The notes below the pieces were generated by a model that was given only the letters and a program-made list of their open reading frames with translations, was not told where the DNA came from and searched no databases. A DNA stretch of 64,000 bases from Polaribacter marinaquae (GTDB lineage Bacteria > Bacteroidota > Bacteroidia > Flavobacteriales > Flavobacteriaceae), in assembly GCF_038019025.1 (NCBI RefSeq), contig NZ_CP150496.1, positions 2,620,001 to 2,684,000 of the forward strand. Direction: 5' to 3'. Positions 36,301 to 42,101 of this stretch are shown here, piece by piece; the first letter of the stretch is position 1; every line of letters begins with the position of its first letter. The position numbers were made by a program, and so were the translations under genes.

Positions 36301-39095
36301 CTGACTTAACGGTAAGTTATGTAGGTTTTGTGAATGGGGAGGATCAGAATGATCTATCGGGGACTTTATCTATCAGTAGAACTTCTGGAGAGACACCAGC
36401 TACTTACACTATCACAGCTTCAGGATTAACGTCAACCAATTATGTGATTACTTACGAAACAGGAGAGTTTACTATTGGTAGTAAGTCTATAACAGATACA
36501 GATATTAGAGTTGCTTCTATATCCGATTTAGTGTATACAGGATTAGCTCAAACTCCAAGTCCGTTGGTGAAAGATGGTGCTACAACCTTAGTAGAAGACA
36601 CAGATTATGAGTTAAGCTATGCAGCAAATACCAATGTAGGTACAGCAACAGTTACGATTACAGGTAAGGGTAATTACAACGGGACAAGAAGAGTAACCTT
36701 TAATATTACCCCAGCGCCACTGACCATTACGGCAGAAGATAAGAGTAAGGTATTTGGAGAGTCAGATCCTGACTTAACGGTAAGTTATGCAGGATTTGTG
36801 AATGGGGAGGATCAGAATGATCTATCGGGGACTTTATCTATCAGTAGAACTACTGGAGAGACACCAGCTACTTACACTATCACAGCTTCAGGATTAACGT
36901 CAACCAATTATGTGATTACTTACGAAACAGGAGAGTTTACTATTGGTAGTAAGTCTATAACAGATACAGATATTAGAGTTGCTTCTATATCCGATTTAGT
37001 GTATACAGGTTTAGCTCAAACTCCAAGTCCGTTGGTTAAAGATGGAGAAATAATACTTGTTAAAGATACGGATTACACGCTATCATATCAAGATAATATC
37101 AACGTAGGCACAGCAACGGTTACCATTACAGGGATAAATGCCTACGAGGGCAGTAGAACGGTAACCTTTAACATTACCCGAGCTCTACTGACTATTACAG
37201 CAGATGCTAAGACAAAGGAGTTTGGAGAGGATGATCCTGAGTTAACGGTAAGTTATACCGGTTTTGTGAATGGCGAGGATGATGAAGATCTCACAGGCAC
37301 CTTAGCGATCAGTCGAGTTGCAGGAGAAGCAGCAGGCACTTATGCGATCACAGGCTCAGGTTTAACGTCAACTAACTATGCGATTACTTATGCGCCAGGA
37401 GTGTTTACCATCACTGCTAAGTCGATTATTGATGCAGATATTACTGTTTCACCTATTGAGGACTTTGTTTACACGGGTCAAGGGATTACTCCTCCGTTAA
37501 CGGTGAAGGATGGAGCAACTACTTTGGTACAGGGAACGGATTATGGATTAGATTACAGTAATAATATCAATGTTGGTATAGCTACAGTGACGATTGTTAG
37601 CTATGGCAATTACACTGGTAACAAGGTAGTAACCTTTAACATTACCCAAGCTCCACTGACCATTACGGCAGACGATAAGAGTAAGGTATTTGGAGAGTCA
37701 GATCCTGAGTTAACAGTAAGTTATGCAGGATTTGTGAACGGCGAGGATAAGGACGACTTAACAGGAACCTTATTAATAAGTAGAGTATCTGGAGAGGCGG
37801 TATCAACTTATGCGATTACAGCTTCAGGACTAACATCGACAAATTACGATATAACATATACTCCAGGAACCTTTACGATTAATAGTAGGTCAATTACGGA
37901 AACTGATATTACAGTAGCTCCTATAGCAGATCTTGTATACAATGGATCGTTACAAAGGCCTAAGCCTATTGTGGAAGATGGTTCAAACCTATTAGAGGAA
38001 GGAATCGATTATAAATTAAGTTATAGTGATAATATCAATGTAGGACAAGCGATGGTAACGATTACAGGGCTTGGTAATTATGATGGTAGTAGAACCGTAA
38101 GGTTTATGATTGTACCAAAGGTTATAGAAATTTTAATACCAGATCAAGAGAAAGATTATGGTGCTCAAGATCCTGTATTGGTATTTACAGCAGATCCTGT
38201 ACTTTTTGGTTCGGATGAATTTACAGGGGTGTTATCACGAGAATCAGGTGAGGCTGTAGGAGAGTATTTAATATCCTCTGGGACTTTAAGTGCAGGAGAT
38301 AATTATACTTTAAATATTCAGTCAGATGCTATTTTTAGGATTATTAGAATTGATAGTGACGGAGACGGTGTTGCGGATGATATAGAAGAGACAGATGGAA
38401 CAGACCCGTTAGATACTTGTGATTTTGTATTGGCAAGTCAAACATTTCCACCGAGTATAGCTTGGGACACAGCAGACTGTGATATTGACGGAGTAACCAA
38501 TGCCGAAGAATTGATAGATGGTACTGATCCATTGAATTCAGATAGTGATGGAGATGGAGTTGTAGATGGTTATGAGAAAACAGATGGTACAGATCCATTA
38601 GATTTTTGTTCATCAGTACCATCTAGAATTACAGAGTCATTATCTGATGAATTTTTGTTTAGTGACTGTGACGGTGATGGTTTGAGTAATGGAGATGAGA
38701 TTGGATTAGATCCAAAAAATCCAATTGGCTCAAATGGTAATGGTATTTTTGATTATTTAGAGTTCAATAATTATAGACCTTCGGCAGAGGATAATTTAGA
38801 GGTTTTTAATTTATTGACTCCAAATGGAGATGGCCAGAATGATGTATTTGTGATCCGTAATATTGAGTTGTATCCGGAGAATATTTTAGAGATTTACAAT
38901 CGTTGGGGATCTAAGGTTTATAATGTATCGGGATATGGGCAAAATGGAAATTATTTCACAGGTGTTTCCAATGGAAGAGGAGTAATTTCACCATCATCAT
39001 TATTACCAACAGGCACATACTTTTATATTTTAAAATATAAATCAAGTTCAGGAGATTTTAAAGAGCGCAAGGGTTATTTATATTTAACTAGATAG
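21309..39095 (+). CDS. Giant multidomain T9SS type B adhesin, SprB-like (5,928 residues)
   Basis: Secreted surface protein, likely moved by the type IX system and anchored or propelled like the gliding adhesin SprB. Order of parts: signal peptide (1-21, ending LKAQ); IPT/TIG domain (about 308-375); seven FG-GAP/VCBS loops (about 425-795); Ig-like modules of the gliding-motility type (about 898-1231); LamG/concanavalin-like domain (about 1404-1614, GITVEAWVYPRSFD to DEVRIWNYVKP); two IPT/TIG domains (about 2101-2254); bacterial Ig-like domains (about 2554-2800); six putative-Ig (He_PIG) repeats of about 88 residues (2801-3330); five divergent MBG-type repeats (3330-3732); twelve exact 156-residue units (3733-5604); a last MBG-type unit; thrombospondin type 3 loops (about 5680-5812); and a T9SS type B/gliding C-terminal domain (about 5828-5928, LLTPNGDGQNDVF, IYNRWGSKVY, GTYFYIL). 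The next gene is a SprF homologue. Confidence 0.9.
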   Translation: MKFSLSLFFFVLFLSVSNLKAQNVIINPSSDGGFEGVHGWNIVNHPSGENKWFIGNAEKSSGEFGAYVSDNTITQSLTTPQSVNAVIYLYKDVVVPANASSISMSFKFKNESVSDKPPRVFFAKTSLFEPTPRTNVIYSDYTTITKVLNNEQNWEPYTNTDPLVNDRQVTFSSRNLEPGESYRIMFEWSALQQGSITQTSPPTIYPTNPRIVTSSETYTPGTTTTVNLVFDQDGQNYDIVWSVEGGSEIQSGQGTTTMVVYHPLGVSGTQTYSARLLPNPRTPTFESNGVNSGLIAIDEVSLTFTGVPKINNLSANTAQVGANVVINGEYFDPIPANNIVYLGGMKCEVVSGDANSLTVTVPSYVGTAFFTVTNANTKLSAVSPIKFTPINIALANAVYASHSYSNLTFENPISFSTSFSSSYDQKFALMDLDIDGKLDVVSFASNGQPNFLKNTAVAGKLDASTFAAVSTFTGVSPTYTPNSSRSILFADFNNDGKLDIGASNNINDGGFINPNTSTIGTGSLGNSESIMASGNNYKVNAAFLPFDINRDGRLDIFGVSTEQGTVRPYYTQNTSTAGNFGFETIESERSFDLSSAYGGDFGDFDGDGAHDAVYGADGYVLLFKNNTQQGNPFVSNFSMQRLALLPLPNMFGMDKAYTVMFFDVDGDGNLDIVATNATRPILHIWRNSGSDFDVEPRQDFKIKDLRNTVGLTLGDLNGDGRLDIVTSDYVNGSGSKFSYLENQSTNGAVSFGESVTIIQSDDSYQQVEIADVDGDGKVDIIGANVSNGSLDVFRNRVFESGSIAENQEICIGTTTQEIASLAPGQVISGDIVYSWQSSTTDEISGFSTIANETAATLEPGNLTQTTYFRRGIASSDDPSSVFYTAPVEIKIVPLPTITEAVDVTICGTGSVPLVATTSAGETSFVNWYDAPTGGNLLGQSVSGEVFNTPEITQNTTFYAEAENANGCIAAAREAVEAILNLAIPTATLGTFEDTKCDAASFTLTASTSSEAVIKWYDAETEGNLLREGPSFTTPVISANTTYWVEASNCNGASTRTAIPLTLIQTPSIVAAPSLTTCQFSDVVLTAEASAGGVLNWYENPIGGVPNAAYATINNLSATTTRYVSASITVNGVTCESPRTPVKVTMLAGPTIGSGNNRQVYGANTVNLSVSSISPTDAPVNWYADAAGTQLLLSNSTTYTTPEIRQTTTYYAIAISLETGCQSAPRAITVNYSGPLYDALANTFALTDQENVVVKATGLSRLSTSTDYLWQRSDNGGVSWTNLSASTDAGITYSGFSGRGGTSAALTISKADAKLHGFQYRLKLYGTRNSDFVYTNPSTLTVADVYGACDEGDIPISNVTYTAPKTGLTLSGGVVFTSDKTQLTDGNLQTGLVVTNSESFPVTSALSFDGNDDNVFIGQPASIQATTSGITVEAWVYPRSFDNDWFKNPVVEKDGQFGLRIGSKVEQVFNQYANWDNNCRCYLGGYEDVAVGGSVAFTVANGTKNDSFISDGETIPKNQWSHIAGTYDASTGKIIVYVNGVKIGEKTNNQGFTTLGTGGNLILGGSPSSSRRFEGNMDEVRIWNYVKPQSEIQSSMSADVTESSGLVGYYKFMEGVGTTLSDLSGNGADGILNNFSFSGNSNWSTSSDITDTKKVASIVADLGATVTVNGVRLSNFNGLLDGGAPVQPNFTGGYLESSTDGVNWTRQINAIPSLPLNGQTLAINDVTARYFRFRKEDQTDGAYYGLSEITFLGGGYETVPYIREALPVEKYILSGTTLDLASEAMPISGETIASYQWSTSTSPLDGTFTDLTDGGDISGTNTSNLIISNYTNGTPTYYRLTATQSNGCVVSTQVLVNLETTPYYSTSSGTNTLNQLDSWTVNEDGSAGSAPVAFAENKFFILKNSGDGTYQLAADWTNQGTLKLNGNSLSLNNTYSATVNNIEDFSNSAYVKMLGTGYLKSNVSNEPKVFPVGTSTNYSPVTITNNLGADEVFSVSVADGVTNPGSGVQDYLAKTWKIKKTTSTMSGGTNIDITFEWNPDDVTGTLHEPMVFYGSSATTSSWSTITSSNYSSIERGENSITIKGFKSILTYSDRYFIIKNAAPTITAFTPKSAGSDMEVVITGTGFTGATAVAFGGTAATSFTVDSSTQITATVGAGESGNVTVTTPGGTVNKSNFSYKSAPTIISFTPTKTQVGQPIVITGTNFNNVAEVKIGGVVAAFKRNSSTQVTAVVPDGESPGSVEVTAEGGTATKTGFELGMPLAKAESIVSWYPANASTLDEPYTQSTRKEGAILSGEFTYSGLTGRFSSDRLKFGLPTVVGSTLNTATAPYISLKINTESLIDLERIVLQGYHASHQTKLQLRWSIDDFASSLGEFQGKTFNSTSSNYETKTNSNNWRYTSLSLASAEPIAGNEEIELRIYVYGNYSTSGHFCVVNNNPDYLSNDSSPVEFKDTNDAITVIGTTKNDPGLATVLPIEAMLSDRLMSFNSPVSNSSGEITMSIPEESNVAAYNNNYINFLGIGRDTLTIKQAETPDYMPATQLVPITVKDYPVVEFNSLTAFVDDDPLTLSVNSPSQGSVTYQSSDPNVATISGNTLSIVGKGVAQITAQQAAAGAYLAASANAVLLVKDPVKPTPTVTWINTVTKSLDDLSFTLEKPQSNSSGLFTYYSSNPQVATVSGREVSLVGNGITVLTAVQEETSSFNATKVITLLVVADNYKTAAGLTGLINYTKVVTDADFDVDAPTSSSTAPIIYVLADDEIASISGNRITLKRDGVTKLYAYQQETGTHKAAAVASTLTVNLPEAPSISYSDALNLPIGIAITPISSASSAGTVTSYEVWPPLPAGLSLNQQTGEITGTPTTLSAETNYQISGRNLGGVSNADFSLSVIDLLPSNLSYSTPQVFTKGQTITPLSPSVSGGAVVSYSVTPALPLGLSLNTITGEISGAPLFISAQETFTIKAENTGGGTTFDLQITVEDSVPTSLSYPAPVVLSKGVEMVEVLPFQNSGGEIAAFTVQGTPLPAGLMLNAQTGAISGTPTVIVGSTSYTIRGSNSAGFVDGTIQLIINDAPPIISYSDPVTVTKGVLMTPLLPTNTGGETTRFSLATALPQGLSFNTSTGEISGTPTVLSPAATYTITAENLFGTSDYDLTLAVVDVAPSNFTYPQNSIIATKNGVINSMTPTASGGAIVSYTISPELPAGILFNTLTGEVSGTPTVLSENTTYTVTATNTGGSTSTTFTIVVNDTPPSSLTYASFNDLTRGFSFNSGTPTANGGPIVSFAISPSLPAGLTLDAVTGLISGTPQVTTGTLTYTITATNSGGNTTATVAFAVNKAPLTISVNNASKVYGEADPANTVSYDGFVLGEDENDLSGALVFQREPGEVVGSYEISASGLTSSTEYDITYETGNLSITKLPVTVSVAAKNKNYGDADPSLTFEAVPAVGSTLANGEMVSFTGAIAREVGEDVGVYAITQNTLNNSNYTLSFNGADFTINALPVVVSAQAKSKVFGSLNPDLTFTAVPALGSSLPNGETVAFTGALSRTTGEDVGTYVIDRNTLSNSNYAITYNAADFTITKLPVTVTAQSKTKVYGEQDPILTYMSIPEVGQTLPNGDLVSFEGDLSREEGEDAGVYAITQNTLNNSNYLIAYTSADFEITKRNLVVTANRKERVYGESNPTFTFTYNGLANGDIKMSTEPTISSTATQFSNVGTYPISLTGGADSNYEFVLQSDLLIVLPKLLTITADAKTKEFGEDDPELTVSYTGFVNGEDAEDLTGTLAISRVAGEAAGTYAITASGLTSTNYSITYAPGEFTINSKSIAVTDITISPISDVVYSGLAQTPSPEVKDGATTLVEDTDYELSYTANTNVGTATITITGINAYEGSRTVTFNITRALLTITADAKTKEFGEDDPELTVSYTGFVNGEDAEDLTGTLAISRVAGEAAGTYAITGSGLTSTNYAITYAPGVFTITAKSIIDADITVSPISDLVYNGTAQTPSPEVKDGTTVLTKDTDYELSYAANTNVGTATITITGKGNYTGNKVVTFNITPAPLTITADDKTKEFGEDDPELTVSYAGFVNGEDKDDLTGTLLISRVSGEAVSTYAITASGLTSTNYDITYTPGTFTITSRLITQSAFMVSPITDLVYTGLAQTPSPLVKDGATTLVEDTDYELSYAAYTNVGTATVTITGKGNYNGTRTVTFNITPAPLTITAEDKSKVFGESDPDLTVSYVGFVNGEDQNDLSGTLSISRTSGETPATYTITASGLTSTNYVITYETGEFTIGSKSITDTDIRVASISDLVYTGLAQTPSPLVKDGATTLVEDTDYELSYAANTNVGTATVTITGKGNYNGTRRVTFNITPAPLTITAEDKSKVFGESDPDLTVSYAGFVNGEDQNDLSGTLSISRTTGETPATYTITASGLTSTNYVITYETGEFTIGSKSITDTDIRVASISDLVYTGLAQTPSPLVKDGEIILVKDTDYTLSYQDNINVGTATVTITGINAYEGSRTVTFNITRALLTITADAKTKEFGEDDPELTVSYTGFVNGEDDEDLTGTLAISRVAGEAAGTYAITGSGLTSTNYAITYAPGVFTITAKSIIDADITVSPIEDFVYTGQGITPPLTVKDGATTLVQGTDYGLDYSNNINVGIATVTIVSYGNYTGNKVVTFNITQAPLTITADDKSKVFGESDPELTVSYAGFVNGEDKDDLTGTLLISRVSGEAVSTYAITASGLTSTNYVITYETGEFTIGSKSITDTDIRVASISDLVYTGLAQTPSPLVKDGATTLVEDTDYELSYAANTNVGTATVTITGKGNYNGTRRVTFNITPAPLTITAEDKSKVFGESDPDLTVSYAGFVNGEDKDDLTGTLLINRVSGEAVSTYAITASGLTSTNYDITYTPGTFTITSRLITQSAFMVSPITDLVYTGLAQTPSPLVKDGATTLVEDTDYELSYAAYTNVGTATVTITGKGNYNGTRTVTFNITPAPLTITAEDKSKVFGESDPDLTVSYVGFVNGEDQNDLSGTLSISRTSGETPATYTITASGLTSTNYVITYETGEFTIGSKSITDTDIRVASISDLVYTGLAQTPSPLVKDGATTLVEDTDYELSYAANTNVGTATVTITGKGNYNGTRRVTFNITPAPLTITAEDKSKVFGESDPDLTVSYAGFVNGEDQNDLSGTLSISRTTGETPATYTITASGLTSTNYVITYETGEFTIGSKSITDTDIRVASISDLVYTGLAQTPSPLVKDGEIILVKDTDYTLSYQDNINVGTATVTITGINAYEGSRTVTFNITRALLTITADAKTKEFGEDDPELTVSYTGFVNGEDDEDLTGTLAISRVAGEAAGTYAITGSGLTSTNYAITYAPGVFTITAKSIIDADITVSPIEDFVYTGQGITPPLTVKDGATTLVQGTDYGLDYSNNINVGIATVTIVSYGNYTGNKVVTFNITQAPLTITADDKSKVFGESDPELTVSYAGFVNGEDKDDLTGTLLISRVSGEAVSTYAITASGLTSTNYDITYTPGTFTINSRSITETDITVAPIADLVYNGSLQRPKPIVEDGSNLLEEGIDYKLSYSDNINVGQAMVTITGLGNYDGSRTVRFMIVPKVIEILIPDQEKDYGAQDPVLVFTADPVLFGSDEFTGVLSRESGEAVGEYLISSGTLSAGDNYTLNIQSDAIFRIIRIDSDGDGVADDIEETDGTDPLDTCDFVLASQTFPPSIAWDTADCDIDGVTNAEELIDGTDPLNSDSDGDGVVDGYEKTDGTDPLDFCSSVPSRITESLSDEFLFSDCDGDGLSNGDEIGLDPKNPIGSNGNGIFDYLEFNNYRPSAEDNLEVFNLLTPNGDGQNDVFVIRNIELYPENILEIYNRWGSKVYNVSGYGQNGNYFTGVSNGRGVISPSSLLPTGTYFYILKYKSSSGDFKERKGYLYLTR
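32505..38120 (+). repeat. Twelve tandem 468-bp units inside the first giant gene
   Basis: Units start at 32,505, 32,973, 33,441 and every 468 bases to 37,653, with no length change. Each unit codes 156 residues: an MBG_2-like domain (pattern LTITA-DKxK-FGE-DP-LTVSY-GFVNGED) and a second Ig-like domain (pattern VYTG-Q-P-P-VKDG-DTDY-LSY-NVGTATVTITG-GNY). A block of about 1.92 kb (33,569-35,489) recurs without difference at 35,909-37,829, an offset of 2,340 bases or five units. Confidence 0.95.
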
Positions 39096-40068
39096 ATTGT
39101 TTTAAGATATAAGATAAATTGTAAAAATTAAAAATAAATGAAAAAAATAGTCACACTTGTTATTATACTTATAAGCGGATTGAGTTACTCTCAGCAAGAT
39201 GCTCAGTTTAGTAACTATATGTATAACACGCTGAGTTTTAATCCGGCGTATGCTGGTTCCCGTGGTACGACAAGTATTTATTTATCACAACGTTCTCAGT
39301 GGATTGGTTTGGATGGAGCACCGACAACGAATGCTCTTTCGTATCATTCCCCTTTAGGTTCTTCTAATTTAGGTATTGGGTTGAGTTTTTTAAATGATGC
39401 GATAGGGCCTGTTGAAGAGAATTTAGTTTCTTTAGATATGAGTTATACGATCCAAACGTCATATGATTATAAATTAGCCTTTGGATTACGAGCGAGTGCT
39501 CATATGCTGAATGTAGATTTCAACCAGTTAAATATATTTAACCCAGGGGATGTATTGGCGCAGAATAACATTAATAATCGTATTTCTCCGAACTTTGGTT
39601 TTGGAGTGTTTTGGTATTCAGATAAGAGTTATTTAGGATTTTCAATTCCTAATTTATTACAGACCAAACATATTAATAAAAACTTAGGAGCATCTGTAAG
39701 TTCGATATCTAAGGAGCGTTTGCATTATCATTTTACAGCGGGTTATGTATTTGATTTAAGTCAAGATGTATTATTTAAGCCTGCATTGTTGACAAAGTTT
39801 GTTTCGGGTTCTCCATTACAATTGGATGTATCGGGAAATTTTCAGATATATGATAAGTTTACTATAGGAGGGTCATATCGTATAGATGCAGCTGTGAGTT
39901 TATTAGCTGGCTTTCAGTTAAGCAGGAATTGGTTTTTAGGTTATGGTTATGATTTTGACACAAATAATCTATCTACGTTTAATTCAGGTTCACACGAGGT
40001 TTTCCTACGTTATGAAGTATTTAGGAATAGCAATATAAAAGCACCGCGATTCTTTTAAAAAAAAAAAA
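32507..40068 (+). repeat. Large direct repeat of about 7.55 kb, copy 1
   Basis: From the first 468-bp unit through the C-terminal domain of giant 1, the 42-base gap and the whole sprF gene. It matches 46,493-54,050 at a constant distance of 13,986 bases. By eye I found two differences (32,534/46,520 and 39,815/53,801), both silent, plus a longer A run after sprF (12 against 8). Confidence 0.95.
39138..40058 (+). CDS. PorP/SprF-family T9SS outer-membrane protein, copy 1
   Basis: Outer-membrane beta-barrel protein of 306 residues in the PorP/SprF family. In Flavobacterium johnsoniae SprF is needed for secretion of the type B cargo SprB. Features seen: signal peptide (about 1-18, ending LSYSQ), the family opening DAQFSNYMYNTLSFNPAYAG, then SQRSQWIGLDGAPTT and repeated amphipathic strands to a terminal aromatic residue (APRFF). 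It lies 42 bases after the giant adhesin gene, the usual cargo-SprF order. Its protein is identical to the copy at 53,124-54,044, and the DNA differs at one silent base that I could see. Confidence 0.93.
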   Translation: MKKIVTLVIILISGLSYSQQDAQFSNYMYNTLSFNPAYAGSRGTTSIYLSQRSQWIGLDGAPTTNALSYHSPLGSSNLGIGLSFLNDAIGPVEENLVSLDMSYTIQTSYDYKLAFGLRASAHMLNVDFNQLNIFNPGDVLAQNNINNRISPNFGFGVFWYSDKSYLGFSIPNLLQTKHINKNLGASVSSISKERLHYHFTAGYVFDLSQDVLFKPALLTKFVSGSPLQLDVSGNFQIYDKFTIGGSYRIDAAVSLLAGFQLSRNWFLGYGYDFDTNNLSTFNSGSHEVFLRYEVFRNSNIKAPRFF

Positions 40069-40087
40069 CAAAAACCACAAAATAGAG

Positions 40088-41995
40088 ATGAAATTACATT
40101 TTAATTATATTACACTTTGCTTACTATTAGTAAGTGGATTTATATATGGTCAACAAGAAAGAGAAGTAAGAGCTAATTCAAAGTACAATAGTATGTCTTA
40201 TACTGAGGCCATATCTCTTTATAAAGGTTTGGTTGCAGATGGTTATGGTTCTCCGGAGTTATTTGAGAATTTAGGGAATTCATATTACTTACAATCTAAT
40301 TATTCGTTAGCTAGAGTAAGTTACGATTCATTATTTAAAAGAACGAAGGATGTTTCTAAGAGCACGTACTATAGATATATCAATGTGTTGCGAAGTGAGA
40401 AAGAAGATAAGAAGGCAGATAAGTTGTACGCTACATTATTAAAGAAATACCCACAGGAGAATATAGAAGAGAAACTTAAGAATCGTATTTTTTTAAGTCC
40501 AGAAGTACTTGTTGTTTCTTCGGTTACTCTAAAAAACTCAAAGATTAATTCTCCATATTCAGATTACAAGGTTTCATATCTAGGAGAAGACAAGATTGTT
40601 TATTCAAGTAGCAAGGAGACAAAGAGTTTTTTATCTACCAAATCTATTTGGAATAATGAGGCTTATACGAACCTATATGAAGTTAGTATTGATGGAGATA
40701 GCCTTATAGGTGAAGTTTCCAAATTAAAAGGTCGCATCAATAGATTTTACAATGAATCTTCAGCCGTTTTCACAAAAGATGGTAAAACCATGTATTTTAC
40801 TAGAAACAATCATTTAGCAAATCAAGTAAAGACAGATTCTTTAGAAAATGTTTTACTAAAAATATACAAAGCAAGGTATAATGGGAAGCGTTGGGTAGAT
40901 ATAGAAGAGTTACCATTTAATAGCAACCAATACAACTGTGCACATCCGGCCTTGAGTCCTGATGAGGATTATTTATATTTTTCATCAGACATGCCTGGAA
41001 CGAAAGGAGAATCTGATTTGTATAGAGTATCTATAAGTGATAACACCTATGGTACGCCAGAGAATTTAGGAGCTCAAATAAATACGTTAGGTAGAGATAC
41101 TTTTCCATTTATCACCTCAGAGAATGTTTTGATTTTTTCTTCGGATTATAGAAAAGGTCAGGGAGGATTAGATTTGTATTATACAGATTTAAAAAGTACG
41201 AATAAAAGAGTCTATACTTTTAGCGCCCCTATCAATTCTACTTCTGATGATTTTGGCTTGGTTTATAAAGTCTCAGAAGGTACAGGTTTTATCTCTTCGA
41301 ACCGTAAAGAAGACAATGTAGGTTCAGATGATATTTATGAGTTATCAGGATTAACGATTCCAAAATTGGAAAATTTGACAGTAATGATCAAATCGAAGAA
41401 AGGGAGTGATGTAATAGGAAATACATCGGTTACCTTATCAAATGAAAATAACAGTATTTTAGGCACTATAGTTGCAATCAACAATGAATTATCTTTAAAG
41501 GATTTAGATCCATCAAAGACCTACAGATTGGAGGTAAACAATGAGAATTATCAACCATATGCTTCCTCACTACAATTTAAAGGCACCAATACAACTACTA
41601 TTTATCTTACAGAGAAAGCGGTACCACCAGCAGCAGTAGACTTGCAAGATCTCTTAAAGTTAGAGAATATTTACTTTGATTTTGACAAGCATGCAATTAG
41701 AAGCGATGCTGCAATTGAGTTAGCTAAGATTGTAGAGATATTAAACAGATATCCAGTAATAAACTTAGAGATCTTAGGTCATACGGATCTTCGTGGACCG
41801 GCATTGTATAATGAGAGATTATCTCTTCAAAGAGCAACATCTGTAAAACAATGGTTGGTAGATAGAGGGATCTCATCAGATCGAATAACCACCATTGGTT
41901 ATGGAGAGAAACAGCCTATCAATGATTGCGAAAGAAATAACTGTACAAAAGAAAAACACGATCAAAACCGCAGAACAGAGTTTTTAATCAAATAA
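40088..41995 (+). CDS. PorE-like OmpA-family protein (TPR, PD40, OmpA)
   Basis: Exported protein of 635 residues with the order signal peptide (1-22, ending FIYGQ), TPR-like helices (about 30-125), WD40-like PD40 beta-propeller repeats (about 190-420, e.g. SSAVFTKDGKTMYFTRN and HPALSPDEDYLYFSSDMPG), a carboxypeptidase-regulatory-like domain (about 435-510) and an OmpA peptidoglycan-binding domain (about 520-635, with IYFDFDKHAIRSDA, LGHTDLRGPALYNERLSLQRA and NRRTEF). This is the architecture of PorE, the T9SS part that binds peptidoglycan, and such genes often follow sprF-type genes. It is 29 bases after sprF copy 1 and absent after copy 2, where the next giant gene follows at once. Confidence 0.88.
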   Translation: MKLHFNYITLCLLLVSGFIYGQQEREVRANSKYNSMSYTEAISLYKGLVADGYGSPELFENLGNSYYLQSNYSLARVSYDSLFKRTKDVSKSTYYRYINVLRSEKEDKKADKLYATLLKKYPQENIEEKLKNRIFLSPEVLVVSSVTLKNSKINSPYSDYKVSYLGEDKIVYSSSKETKSFLSTKSIWNNEAYTNLYEVSIDGDSLIGEVSKLKGRINRFYNESSAVFTKDGKTMYFTRNNHLANQVKTDSLENVLLKIYKARYNGKRWVDIEELPFNSNQYNCAHPALSPDEDYLYFSSDMPGTKGESDLYRVSISDNTYGTPENLGAQINTLGRDTFPFITSENVLIFSSDYRKGQGGLDLYYTDLKSTNKRVYTFSAPINSTSDDFGLVYKVSEGTGFISSNRKEDNVGSDDIYELSGLTIPKLENLTVMIKSKKGSDVIGNTSVTLSNENNSILGTIVAINNELSLKDLDPSKTYRLEVNNENYQPYASSLQFKGTNTTTIYLTEKAVPPAAVDLQDLLKLENIYFDFDKHAIRSDAAIELAKIVEILNRYPVINLEILGHTDLRGPALYNERLSLQRATSVKQWLVDRGISSDRITTIGYGEKQPINDCERNNCTKEKHDQNRRTEFLIK

Positions 41996-42101
41996 AAAAT
42001 ATTGTAAGATTATTATTTTTTTGCAAAAATTAATAAAGAATAGGATGATTTTTTTAATTATAATTAAAATATGTTTTTAACTAGAAACAAAACCTCAAAA
42101 C

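Noticed and set aside
38344..38622. Minus-strand open frame repeated at 52,330-52,608
   Set aside because: Appears twice only because it lies inside the duplicated block; Leu/His-rich antisense of the Asp-rich thrombospondin loops, not a real gene.
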